A DNA stretch of 7,618 nt, from the NCBI GenBank assembly GCA_905236275.1, contig CAJOPI010000331.1:1-7618 (forward strand), read 5' to 3'. Below, in pieces: positions 1-5,781 of this stretch. The DNA comes from an uncultured Lachnospiraceae bacterium (GTDB taxonomy: Bacteria; Bacillota; Clostridia; Lachnospirales; Lachnospiraceae). The first letter of the stretch is position 1, and each line of letters starts with the position of its first letter. The translations under genes and the position numbers were made by a program. The notes under the pieces are model-generated. The model saw only the letters and a program-made list of their open reading frames with translations, did not search any database and was not told the DNA's origin.

Positions 1-195
1 GATTATAGCTCCGACGATAACGGAAACAATAACAACTGCCGTTGTCTGCTTAATAAGTGTCGGTTTGTCAGGCCAGATGATCTTTTTAAACTCTGCCTTT
101 ACCCCATCAAAAAATGAAGGTTTGGACGAGCTTTTAGCTTTAGCCTTTTCCTTTTTTGCCGGGGAAACTGCTGCTGTGTTCTCTGAATCACCCAT
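1..195 (-). CDS. secE: Preprotein translocase subunit SecE (N-terminal part, cut by window edge)
   Basis: SecE is the small essential membrane subunit of the SecYEG protein-export channel; it clamps SecY in the cytoplasmic membrane. Reading the reverse strand from the ATG at 195 gives 65 codons without a stop up to the window edge. The first ~27 residues are a Lys/Ala/Ser-rich cytoplasmic tail. Residues 28-48 carry the family signature: FFDGVKAEFKKIIWPDK, with the conserved Trp-Pro before the membrane segment. A hydrophobic stretch rich in Val/Ile begins near residue 52. Single-segment SecE proteins are usually 60-90 residues, so most of the transmembrane helix lies outside the window. A GAGG ribosome site (204-207) sits 8 bases before the ATG. 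It lies 31 bp downstream of rpmG, the usual rpmG-secE-nusG order in Firmicutes, so co-transcription is inferred. nusG is expected beyond the edge but is not seen. Confidence 0.93.
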   Translation of the reverse strand, partial: MGDSENTAAVSPAKKEKAKAKSSSKPSFFDGVKAEFKKIIWPDKPTLIKQTTAVVIVSVIVGAII

Positions 196-226
196 TGTTA
201 AAACCTCATCTTTCCGTCAGAATGAA

Positions 227-376
227 TTACTTAGTTTCCTTGTGAACTGTGTGAGTCTTGCAGAACTTGCAGTACTTCTTGATTTCCATTCTTTCAGGAT
301 GAGTCTTTTTATCCTTTGTAGTGTTGTAGTTACGGTTCTTGCACTCTGTGCAGGCAAGTGTTACTCTTGTACGCAT
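227..376 (-). CDS. rpmG: 50S ribosomal protein L33
   Basis: L33 is a small protein of the large ribosomal subunit near the tRNA exit site. The reverse strand encodes 49 residues from the ATG at 376 to a TAA at 227-229, the normal length for bacterial L33. The sequence begins [20 protein letters not shown] and is clearly L33. Two CxxC pairs (Cys9/Cys12 and Cys36/Cys39) show it is the zinc-binding C+ form rather than the cysteine-free paralogue made under zinc limitation. It ends in the typical basic tail HTVHKETK. A strong SD, GGAGGAA, at 387-393 fixes the start. secE follows after 31 bp, and a near-consensus promoter with an odd hairpin lies upstream (see 438-496). Codon use and composition fit a housekeeping gene. 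Confidence 0.96.
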   Translation of the reverse strand: MRTRVTLACTECKNRNYNTTKDKKTHPERMEIKKYCKFCKTHTVHKETK

Positions 377-437
377 GATTTAATAATTCCTCCGTTTGAT
401 ATAATTCATTGTGTGCAGCTTTCAAACTGCGTGCACT

Positions 438-459
438 AAAAAAAGAGGCTTTGCCTCTT
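438..459 (-). terminator. Terminator-like hairpin in the rpmG leader
   Basis: On the reverse strand AAGAGGC (453-459), loop AAA (450-452) and GCCTCTT (443-449) form a perfect 7-bp stem, followed by further T residues to give a run of seven (438-444). This has the form of an intrinsic terminator reading leftward, but it lies between the rpmG promoter and rpmG, starting only about one or two bases after the predicted transcription start. No minus-strand gene lies upstream that it could end. It could be an attenuator or a 5'-end protective hairpin. A weaker 5-bp hairpin (413-417 with 432-436) follows in the same leader. Confidence 0.6.
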
Positions 460-467
460 GCCTAACT

Positions 468-496
468 AATATATCATAATTATTTTTTTACGTCAA
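468..496 (-). promoter_or_regulatory. Sigma-A promoter of rpmG-secE
   Basis: On the reverse strand a -35 box TTGACG (491-496) and a -10 box TATATT (468-473) are separated by 17 bases of A/T-rich spacer, close to the housekeeping consensus. Transcription is predicted to start near 460-462, giving a leader of about 85 nt before the rpmG ATG. A second, poorer match, TTGAAA (420-425) with TATATC (398-403) and a 16-base spacer, would start inside the rpmG SD and is less likely to be productive. Confidence 0.72.
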
Positions 497-528
497 TCTT
501 CTTTTTTTACATATATCAATAAAAAGGA

Positions 529-558
529 TTGCTTTTTGTATGCAATTTGTGTTAGAAT
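529..558 (+). promoter_or_regulatory. Candidate promoter of the FliD-like gene
   Basis: TTGCTT (529-534), an 18-base spacer and TAGAAT (553-558) make an acceptable sigma-A promoter, with a predicted start near 565 and a leader of about 90 nt. The surrounding DNA is very AT-rich, so other weak matches exist. I looked for a flagellar sigma-28/SigD promoter (TAAA, 15 bases, GCCGATAA) and found no convincing one. It is divergent from the rpmG promoter at 468-496, and the two share the same intergenic region. Confidence 0.4.
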
Positions 559-626
559 AAATATGTAAAATTATCTAATCAATTATCGCTCTTGCTTTTA
601 TATTTTTATTTATGGAAAGCTTATAC

Positions 627-650
627 GTGCAGGGAGGCACAGAAAGGAGG
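627..650 (+). promoter_or_regulatory. Possible CsrA-binding leader overlapping the ribosome binding site
   Basis: Two ANGGAN motifs lie 13 bases apart. The first, AGGGAG (631-636), is exactly the six-base loop of a small hairpin with stem GTGC (627-630) and GCAC (637-640). The second, AAGGAG (644-649), is part of the SD, AAAGGAGG (643-650), five bases before the ATG at 656. Known CsrA sites have GGA in a hexaloop of a short hairpin, and the Bacillus subtilis flagellin leader carries two sites with one on the SD. Translational repression by CsrA is an inference from this layout; csrA and fliW are not in the window. Confidence 0.45.
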
Positions 651-655
651 AGCCG

Positions 656-1969
656 ATGTCAGCGTTTGCTTTGTCCAACATCTATAATAATTATCTGACG
701 ACCTACGATTTCGGGCAGCACAGCTCAGGCCGTTTTGATTCCCATAAAAAGAAAGAGCTGAAAGAAATCTACAATACCATAGTTAAACAGTCGCAGGATG
801 CTCCTCTGTATTTTCTTGATACAAGTGGTGTTTCCCAGAAGTATGCCATAAGTCTGAAGGAGGACGCAAGGGATTTACAGAAGGCAATTTCGTCCCTTAC
901 TCCCGACTATTCTTCGAGCATACTCGACCAGAAGATTGCTTCTTCTGACAATGAAGGTGCTGTCGAAGCCCGTTATGTCGGTAGTTCGGCAACTGAGGGT
1001 GAAAGCTCCCTCGATACCGATTTTGATATAGGTATTGAGCAGCTCGCTTCGGGACAGGTCAATATGGGACGTTTTCTTCCTGCAAGGGAAAGCTCCCTCG
1101 AAAGCGGAACCTATTCCTTTGATATGGATGTCAACGGAACAGATTATGAATTCCAGTTTTCCATAGGACTCGGAGATTCCAACAGCTTCATCCAGAACCG
1201 TATAGCAAGGCTTATCAACCGTTCAAATGTCGGTGTACGTGCTTCCGTAGCTGAAGCCGAGGATGGTTCGACCGCCCTTAAGCTTGAAAGCACTTCGACC
1301 GGTACCAACAATAATGTCAGGCTGAATTTCAGCATTTCGGACAATAACACCAGCAAGAAGCGCGGTGCCGTTGAATACTTCGGAATGGACAAGCTTGCTC
1401 ACGAACCGACCAATGCACGCTTTACGATTAACGGCGAAAGCTACGAGGCTTATTCCAATACCTTTACCTTAGACGATTCCTTTGAGATGACTCTCAAAAG
1501 CATAACAGGTGAAGGTAAGGATGCCCACATCGGTCTCAAGCCCAATCTTGAAGCTCTTACCTACAATATCAACCACCTTGCAGGTGCCTACAATGATTTT
1601 ATCAAAAGAGCCGCCGAATATACCGCGAACTATGGTCAGTCAGACAAGGTCATGATTGAAATGAACAGGCTAAGCAGGAATTTTTCCCTTCCGCTCAGGG
1701 CTGTCGGACTTGATACCATGTCGGACGGAACCATAGAGGTCAATAACGATCTTCTTGCAGTGAGCGCATCCGAAGAAGATCCTGAAGACAGCCTTTCGGC
1801 AATCAAGGACTTTACTTCGGCGATAATGTCAAAATCCGAAGATATTGCCCTCAATCCCATGAGCTACACCAAGCAGAAGCTTGTGGCTTACAAGCGGCCC
1901 GGCGGAAATTTCCCGAACCCTTATATGACAAGTATGTATTCGGGTATGTTGTTCTCCGGCTATTGCTGA
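656..1969 (+). CDS. FliD-like flagellar cap (hook-associated protein 2) family protein
   Basis: FliD/HAP2 is secreted through the flagellum and caps the growing filament so that flagellin can assemble. This 437-residue protein has an N-terminal region of about 115 residues of unclear origin. Residues 121-165 then resemble FliD_N (FDIGIEQLASGQVN, then GTYSFDMDVNG), and 166-230 follow the flagellin/FliD pattern GDSN..I...I..LINRS..GV.AS...L.L.STSTG. Residues 254-318 (FTINGESY, SNTFTLDD, LAGAYNDFI) and 345-370 (LPLRAVGLDTMSDGTIEVNN) match the FliD C-terminal domain. There is no signal peptide or membrane helix, as expected for flagellar export. The tail is odd: after NPMSY (400-404) come a short Pro/aromatic segment and a terminal Cys437, with no long C-terminal coiled coil. 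The start is fixed by AAAGGAGG at 643-650. It stands alone, beside no other flagellar gene here. It could be a second, specialised FliD or a surface protein using the same fold. Confidence 0.72.
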   Translation: MSAFALSNIYNNYLTTYDFGQHSSGRFDSHKKKELKEIYNTIVKQSQDAPLYFLDTSGVSQKYAISLKEDARDLQKAISSLTPDYSSSILDQKIASSDNEGAVEARYVGSSATEGESSLDTDFDIGIEQLASGQVNMGRFLPARESSLESGTYSFDMDVNGTDYEFQFSIGLGDSNSFIQNRIARLINRSNVGVRASVAEAEDGSTALKLESTSTGTNNNVRLNFSISDNNTSKKRGAVEYFGMDKLAHEPTNARFTINGESYEAYSNTFTLDDSFEMTLKSITGEGKDAHIGLKPNLEALTYNINHLAGAYNDFIKRAAEYTANYGQSDKVMIEMNRLSRNFSLPLRAVGLDTMSDGTIEVNNDLLAVSASEEDPEDSLSAIKDFTSAIMSKSEDIALNPMSYTKQKLVAYKRPGGNFPNPYMTSMYSGMLFSGYC

Positions 1970-1974
1970 TTCAT

Positions 1975-2047
1975 AAAAAGAAGCCCCCGCAGCGGAACTT
2001 GTAAAAAGTGATTTTTCAAGTCCTGTTGCGGGGGATGTTTTATTTTT
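1975..2047. terminator. Bidirectional intrinsic terminator between convergent genes
   Basis: A nearly continuous hairpin spans 1984-2034: outer stem CCCCCGCA (1984-1991) with TGCGGGGG (2027-2034), then inner pairing that includes ACTTG (1997-2001) with CAAGT (2017-2021) and AAAAA (2003-2007) with TTTTT (2012-2016), interrupted by an A-C mismatch and one bulged T. Rightward it is followed by T-runs at 2038-2047; leftward by a run of five T on the reverse strand (1975-1979). It therefore can end both the FliD-like gene, 14 bases after its stop, and glf, whose stop codon overlaps the rightward T-tract. Confidence 0.88.
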
Positions 2048-3167
2048 AGAGCATATCCCTTACGTCATTAAGGGCATCGATTACGATATCATCCATATCA
2101 TAGTATTTGTATTTGCCGAGCCTTCCGCCGAAGAATACTTTCTCTTCCTTTAATGCCAAATCCTTGTACTTCGCGTAAAGTTCATTGTTCTTATCATCAT
2201 TTACCGGATAATAGGGTTCATCCCCCTTCTTCCAGTCAGCAGGATATTCCCTTGTAACGACGGTCTTTCCATCTTCGGATTTTTTTGGAGCAGAGCCAAA
2301 TTCCTCGAAGAATTTATGCTCTATGATTCGTGTGTAAGGAATCTCATATTCCGTATAATTCACAACGGCATTGCCCTGAAAACTGTCCGTATCCATGACT
2401 TCAGTTTCAAAACGCAGGCTTCTGTACTCCAGCGGACCGAATCTGTAATCGAAATAGCCATCAATCGAGCCTGTAAAAATGACTCTCGAAGCCTCCCTCA
2501 GAAATTCTTCCCTGTTTTCAAAAAAGTCAACGCCTATCCTGACATCGGCACCCTCGAGCATCTTATCAATCATCGCCGTATATCCGCCGATAGGGATACC
2601 CTGATATTTGTCATTAAAATAATTATTGTCATAAATAAACCTGAAAGGAAGACGCTTTATTATGAATGCCGGAAGCTCGGAAGCCCTGCGTCCCCACTGC
2701 TTTTCGGTATATCCCTTTACAAGCTTTTCGTAGATATCTTTTCCCGCGAGAAGAAGCGCCTGCTCCTCCAGGTTTTCAGGCTCTTTTATCTTTTCCGCAG
2801 CCTCAGCAGTCTGGCGGGCTATCTCAGAACGTGCTTCCTCCGGTGTGACCACTCCCCAGAGCTGATGGAAGGTATTCATGTTAAAGGGCAGATTAAAAAG
2901 CTCATTTTTATATCGCGCAAGCGGGGAATTTGTATAGCGGTTAAATTCCGCATATGCATTTACATAATCCCACGCTTCAGCACTGTCGGTATGGAAAATA
3001 TGTGCTCCGTATTTATGCACATTTATTCCGTTAATCTTCTCAGTATAGATATTTCCGGCGGTATGGTTTCTCTTGTCTATAACAAGGCATTTCTTACCGG
3101 CCCTGACCGCCTCAGCCGCAAAAACCGCACCGTAAAGTCCGGCTCCAACTATTAAATAATCGTACAT
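2046..3167 (-). CDS. glf: UDP-galactopyranose mutase
   Basis: This cytoplasmic flavoenzyme interconverts UDP-galactopyranose and UDP-galactofuranose, the donor for galactofuranose in cell-surface glycans. The 373-residue length is normal for bacterial Glf (about 365-390). A Rossmann FAD motif, GAGLYGAVFA, is at residues 8-17, with D31 at the end of the second strand and the conserved HTAGN at 35-39. GAHIFHT (54-60), KQWG with W158 (substrate-binding Trp), RLPFRF (172-177), YQGIPIGGYT (188-197), PYTRIIEHKFF (277-287, with R280) and FGGRLGKYKYYDMDD (346-360, with R349) are all present, so it should be active. The ATG at 3167 follows AAGGAGAA (3176-3183), which overlaps the stop codon of the upstream membrane protein gene. 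The 14-bp gap indicates a shared transcript and probable translational coupling. The bidirectional terminator at 1975-2047 ends it. Confidence 0.95.
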   Translation of the reverse strand: MYDYLIVGAGLYGAVFAAEAVRAGKKCLVIDKRNHTAGNIYTEKINGINVHKYGAHIFHTDSAEAWDYVNAYAEFNRYTNSPLARYKNELFNLPFNMNTFHQLWGVVTPEEARSEIARQTAEAAEKIKEPENLEEQALLLAGKDIYEKLVKGYTEKQWGRRASELPAFIIKRLPFRFIYDNNYFNDKYQGIPIGGYTAMIDKMLEGADVRIGVDFFENREEFLREASRVIFTGSIDGYFDYRFGPLEYRSLRFETEVMDTDSFQGNAVVNYTEYEIPYTRIIEHKFFEEFGSAPKKSEDGKTVVTREYPADWKKGDEPYYPVNDDKNNELYAKYKDLALKEEKVFFGGRLGKYKYYDMDDIVIDALNDVRDML

Positions 3168-3181
3168 AAAAGCGCTTCTCC

Positions 3182-4876
3182 TTACTCAGTTTCCCAGATA
3201 GCCTTTCTTCCGACTCTCGCAAGACATTCACCTGCTCCGATAATTATAAATATTACAGGTGTGCAGATTATCTGCTGATAGCAGAAGAAATTATGTGCCA
3301 TATAGGCTGTTATGCACATGATTGGTGCTATTGTCTCCGGATATTTCCCGGCATTTTTTGCAAAGTTCAAAATAGCAGCTATGAAAATTCCTATGTAGGC
3401 GATTCCACCGAAGATTCCGATATTAACTATCTGAGTCATAAACTCATTGTGCGCACAGGTAAGGATTGTATTTTCTCCCCACTTATTGAAAAGGAAGTCT
3501 GAGTGGTAAATATAAACAGTATTGAAGAACCCGTCAGGTCCTGCACCAAATAAAAATCTCACAGGATCATCAGTTATCGTCTTTACTACAGAATCAACAG
3601 TAACTCTCCATGAGCCTCCTCTGTCCGATCCCCACTTATCATCAAAAAGAAGATACCAGTTGTCACTCGACAGCCCTGCCGGCAGAAGTCCGTTGGTATT
3701 GAGAACGATATATAAGATACCGCCTGCAATTCCTGCTATAAGAAGGGCAAAGTACAGCCTTCTAACTATCAGAAGCTTACTGATGTTCAGCTTTTCTTCT
3801 TTATCGGCTTTAACAAGAAAATAATAGGCAACCCCCAGAAGAACGATAACGCCCCACATAAGCGGATGCTTTGAACCAAAAAGCATAAGCGTTCCCGGGT
3901 CAACTGCCGCATCAGGAAATGCCATCTGTAAAAATCCTATCACCCTCCAGGACAGCAGCATAACGAGAATGGTCTCTATCCAGCGAAGCAGATATTTATT
4001 CTCCGTAAATGAGAAATAAAAGAGCGTTGATACCATGGCAATTATCGCATAAAATGCGCTGTCCGAGCCCTGCGTGATGATCGTCATCGAGCCGAGTATT
4101 GTATAAACAAGGCTGAGCCTTCTTACCCATGTCTTTTCAGAATACCAGTAGATAAAAAGTCCAATTGGGAAAAGCTGTACCACATAGCTCGAATACCATG
4201 TAGCCTGTCCCAATGTAGACAGGAACTGGGGAATGTATGAAGGATCAAGGTCTGTATACATTCCAAGCGGATCGATCATGAAACGGTTCAATACTCCAAA
4301 GAGGAAAACCAGTGATGCTGACGAAAGATAAAGCACCATCATGAGCGTATCCCATCTCCAGAATCTCGATACAAAAAAGTATAAAATCACAAAAGCAACC
4401 TGTGCTACAAGTCCCATGTACCAGCCCGAATATCCTCCCAGCACATTGTACTGCGAAGGCTCAAGAACAACCCCCGATGCCTCGGGAAGATTCTTGTAAG
4501 GCGTAAGTATGGATGACAAAAAGCAGAACACAAGATAGGCAAGGACGAACCAGTCCGTAATCGATACCTTCTTCAGACTGAACCAGTCTTTAGCCCTGTT
4601 GACCCTGAATATGTCATATAGAAACCATCCAAAAAAGGCTATCAGAAACAGCACCACTCCCGGAAAAAGGAAGTCTCCTTCATCATTCGACCAGAAATAG
4701 GTTACCGTCTTGAAAAAGCTCCATTTTGCCTCACCCATGTTGTAATACTTATCCTGATAATAGAGAGGATATATTACAAACATAAAAAACAGGTATATCG
4801 CCAGGGTTTCCTTGACGAAACGTTCCGACAGAAGCTCCTTCGCCTTCACGCCGGCATTTTTTAACTTTGAACTCAT
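3182..4876 (-). CDS. O-antigen ligase/polymerase (Wzy_C) family membrane protein
   Basis: The 564-residue protein is strongly hydrophobic, with about 12-14 likely membrane helices (for example near 25-41, 69-91, 108-125, 152-170, 176-197, 231-246, 272-288, 299-317, 338-354, 373-392, 484-505 and 536-550). A large loop at about 393-483 carries the Wzy_C signature: DRGGSWR (418-424), FGAGPDGF (443-450) and AHNEFM (475-480). Family members are O-antigen polymerases or ligases that transfer lipid-linked glycans outside the membrane using loop Arg and His residues; R419, R424 and H476 are the candidates here. In a Gram-positive host the likely role is polymerising or attaching a capsule, exopolysaccharide or wall glycan. 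The sequence alone does not separate polymerase from ligase. SD AGGAGAG (4882-4888) sits five bases before the ATG. It is the first gene of an operon with glf, so the glycan may contain galactofuranose. Confidence 0.82.
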   Translation of the reverse strand: MSSKLKNAGVKAKELLSERFVKETLAIYLFFMFVIYPLYYQDKYYNMGEAKWSFFKTVTYFWSNDEGDFLFPGVVLFLIAFFGWFLYDIFRVNRAKDWFSLKKVSITDWFVLAYLVFCFLSSILTPYKNLPEASGVVLEPSQYNVLGGYSGWYMGLVAQVAFVILYFFVSRFWRWDTLMMVLYLSSASLVFLFGVLNRFMIDPLGMYTDLDPSYIPQFLSTLGQATWYSSYVVQLFPIGLFIYWYSEKTWVRRLSLVYTILGSMTIITQGSDSAFYAIIAMVSTLFYFSFTENKYLLRWIETILVMLLSWRVIGFLQMAFPDAAVDPGTLMLFGSKHPLMWGVIVLLGVAYYFLVKADKEEKLNISKLLIVRRLYFALLIAGIAGGILYIVLNTNGLLPAGLSSDNWYLLFDDKWGSDRGGSWRVTVDSVVKTITDDPVRFLFGAGPDGFFNTVYIYHSDFLFNKWGENTILTCAHNEFMTQIVNIGIFGGIAYIGIFIAAILNFAKNAGKYPETIAPIMCITAYMAHNFFCYQQIICTPVIFIIIGAGECLARVGRKAIWETE

Positions 4877-4914
4877 TTTTACTCTCCTAACTATATCTCA
4901 AATCGATCTTCAAC

Positions 4915-4944
4915 AGTATAACACATATTTGTTTTTAAGCACAA
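4915..4944 (-). promoter_or_regulatory. Promoter of the Wzy-like/glf operon
   Basis: On the reverse strand TTGTGC (4939-4944), an 18-base spacer and TATACT (4915-4920), with a TG one base upstream of the -10 box, form an extended -10 promoter. The predicted start is near 4908, about 30 bases before the ATG at 4876. The -35 box overlaps the last T residues of the preceding terminator. Confidence 0.65.
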
Positions 4945-4979
4945 GAAAAGAAGAAGGATATCAAAAGACAGCCTTCTTC
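4943..4979 (-). terminator. Intrinsic terminator of the kinase/receiver operon
   Basis: On the reverse strand GAAGAAGG (4972-4979), a 14-base loop and CCTTCTTC (4950-4957) form a perfect 8-bp stem, followed by TTTTCTT (4943-4949). It begins 13 bases after the TAA stop of the receiver protein gene and separates that operon from the Wzy-like/glf operon. Confidence 0.8.
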
Positions 4980-4992
4980 CCTCATATAATCT

Positions 4993-5781
4993 TTATCCAA
5001 TGGATTCTCTCAAGGTTTCAAGGATTTTAATTCTCAGCTGATCCCTGTCAGGCGGCTTCAGAACATAGCCGGCAGGATGATCAACGAGGATTTCGAGAAT
5101 TTTTTTCTTCTCATTTACACCTGTAAGAAATATCACAGGAATCGAATTGCCTACCATTTCCCTGATTTTTTCGAAGGTCTCCTTACCATCCATTTCAGGC
5201 ATAAGATAGTCAAGGAGAACAATGTCCGGCATTTCCTCTGCTATGATTTTAAGTGCCTTTTCACCGGACTTCGCAAGCAGTATGTCATATTCGTCTTCAA
5301 GCATTGTTTTGATGCTTCTGAGCATGATAGCAGCATCATCAACGACAAGCACCTTCCTTCTCTTCTTCCTGTCAGGACGCTTTCCGAACCATACAAGGTC
5401 TTCTTCCGGATCTTTTACCTTCTCCGGGTCTATAATGCTGTGGCACGCCGAAAGTATCTCGCTGTTTTTTATCGGAATATAGCGGGCCTTATAGCGTTTA
5501 TCATCACAAAGCAGTTTAACATTCTCGAAATTGTCCCTTGTGCTTATAACAAGTACAGGTATCGTTCCCCACCTTCCGTTCAGAGTATTGAAAATACTCT
5601 TGTCCACAGGCTCCATTCCGGGCATACAGATAACTATAAGATTAGGGTTCGAAAGCTTTATCATGTCATGCATCGTTTCAGCCTCAGCAGGACAGAACTG
5701 AACCTGATATTCTCCTGTTATCGCCTCACCGACAGAGCGGTAAACATCGGAAAAATCACCTACAAGCAGTATTTTTTTCAA
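4993..5781 (-). CDS. Two-receiver response regulator (degenerate receiver plus intact receiver)
   Basis: The 262-residue protein has two CheY-like receiver modules and no recognisable output domain. The C-terminal module (about 142-262) is complete: acidic pair D148/D149, phospho-acceptor D191 in LLDYLMPEMDG, switch T220 in FLTG and K242 in LKPP. The N-terminal module (about 1-118) keeps the fold pattern (KKILLVGDF, then PNLIVICMPG) but lacks the second acidic residue and has Cys52, or Val50 depending on alignment, where the phosphorylated Asp should be; it is a pseudo-receiver. A basic linker, KRPDRKKRRK (134-143), joins them. Its start codon is TTG (5779-5781), overlapping the upstream kinase stop as TTGA and supported by AGGAGG (5790-5795) eight bases upstream; no closer ATG is in frame. 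Translational coupling to the kinase is likely, and D191 is the probable target of the kinase HPt domain. It may act through protein contacts. Confidence 0.86.
   Translation of the reverse strand: MKKILLVGDFSDVYRSVGEAITGEYQVQFCPAEAETMHDMIKLSNPNLIVICMPGMEPVDKSIFNTLNGRWGTIPVLVISTRDNFENVKLLCDDKRYKARYIPIKNSEILSACHSIIDPEKVKDPEEDLVWFGKRPDRKKRRKVLVVDDAAIMLRSIKTMLEDEYDILLAKSGEKALKIIAEEMPDIVLLDYLMPEMDGKETFEKIREMVGNSIPVIFLTGVNEKKKILEILVDHPAGYVLKPPDRDQLRIKILETLRESIG

Noticed and set aside
65..439. Plus-strand open frame of 124 codons
   Set aside because: It is antisense to secE and rpmG, both identified with confidence on the reverse strand.
377..467. tRNA or riboswitch in the rpmG leader
   Set aside because: Only two short hairpins are visible in about 85 nt; there is no cloverleaf, T-box motif or known riboswitch core.
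500..600. Possible sigma-28 (flagellar) promoter for the FliD-like gene
   Set aside because: Several TAAA strings were tried with a 15-base spacer, but none is followed by anything close to GCCGATAA.
1001..1101. Fourteen-base direct repeat (1001-1014 and 1088-1101) in the FliD-like gene
   Set aside because: Both copies are in frame and encode Glu-Ser-Ser-Leu; a short shared codon string in one gene is not evidence of a functional repeat.
2316..3155. Plus-strand open frame of 279 codons
   Set aside because: It is antisense to glf, whose motifs are unmistakable; the plus-strand product has no family pattern.
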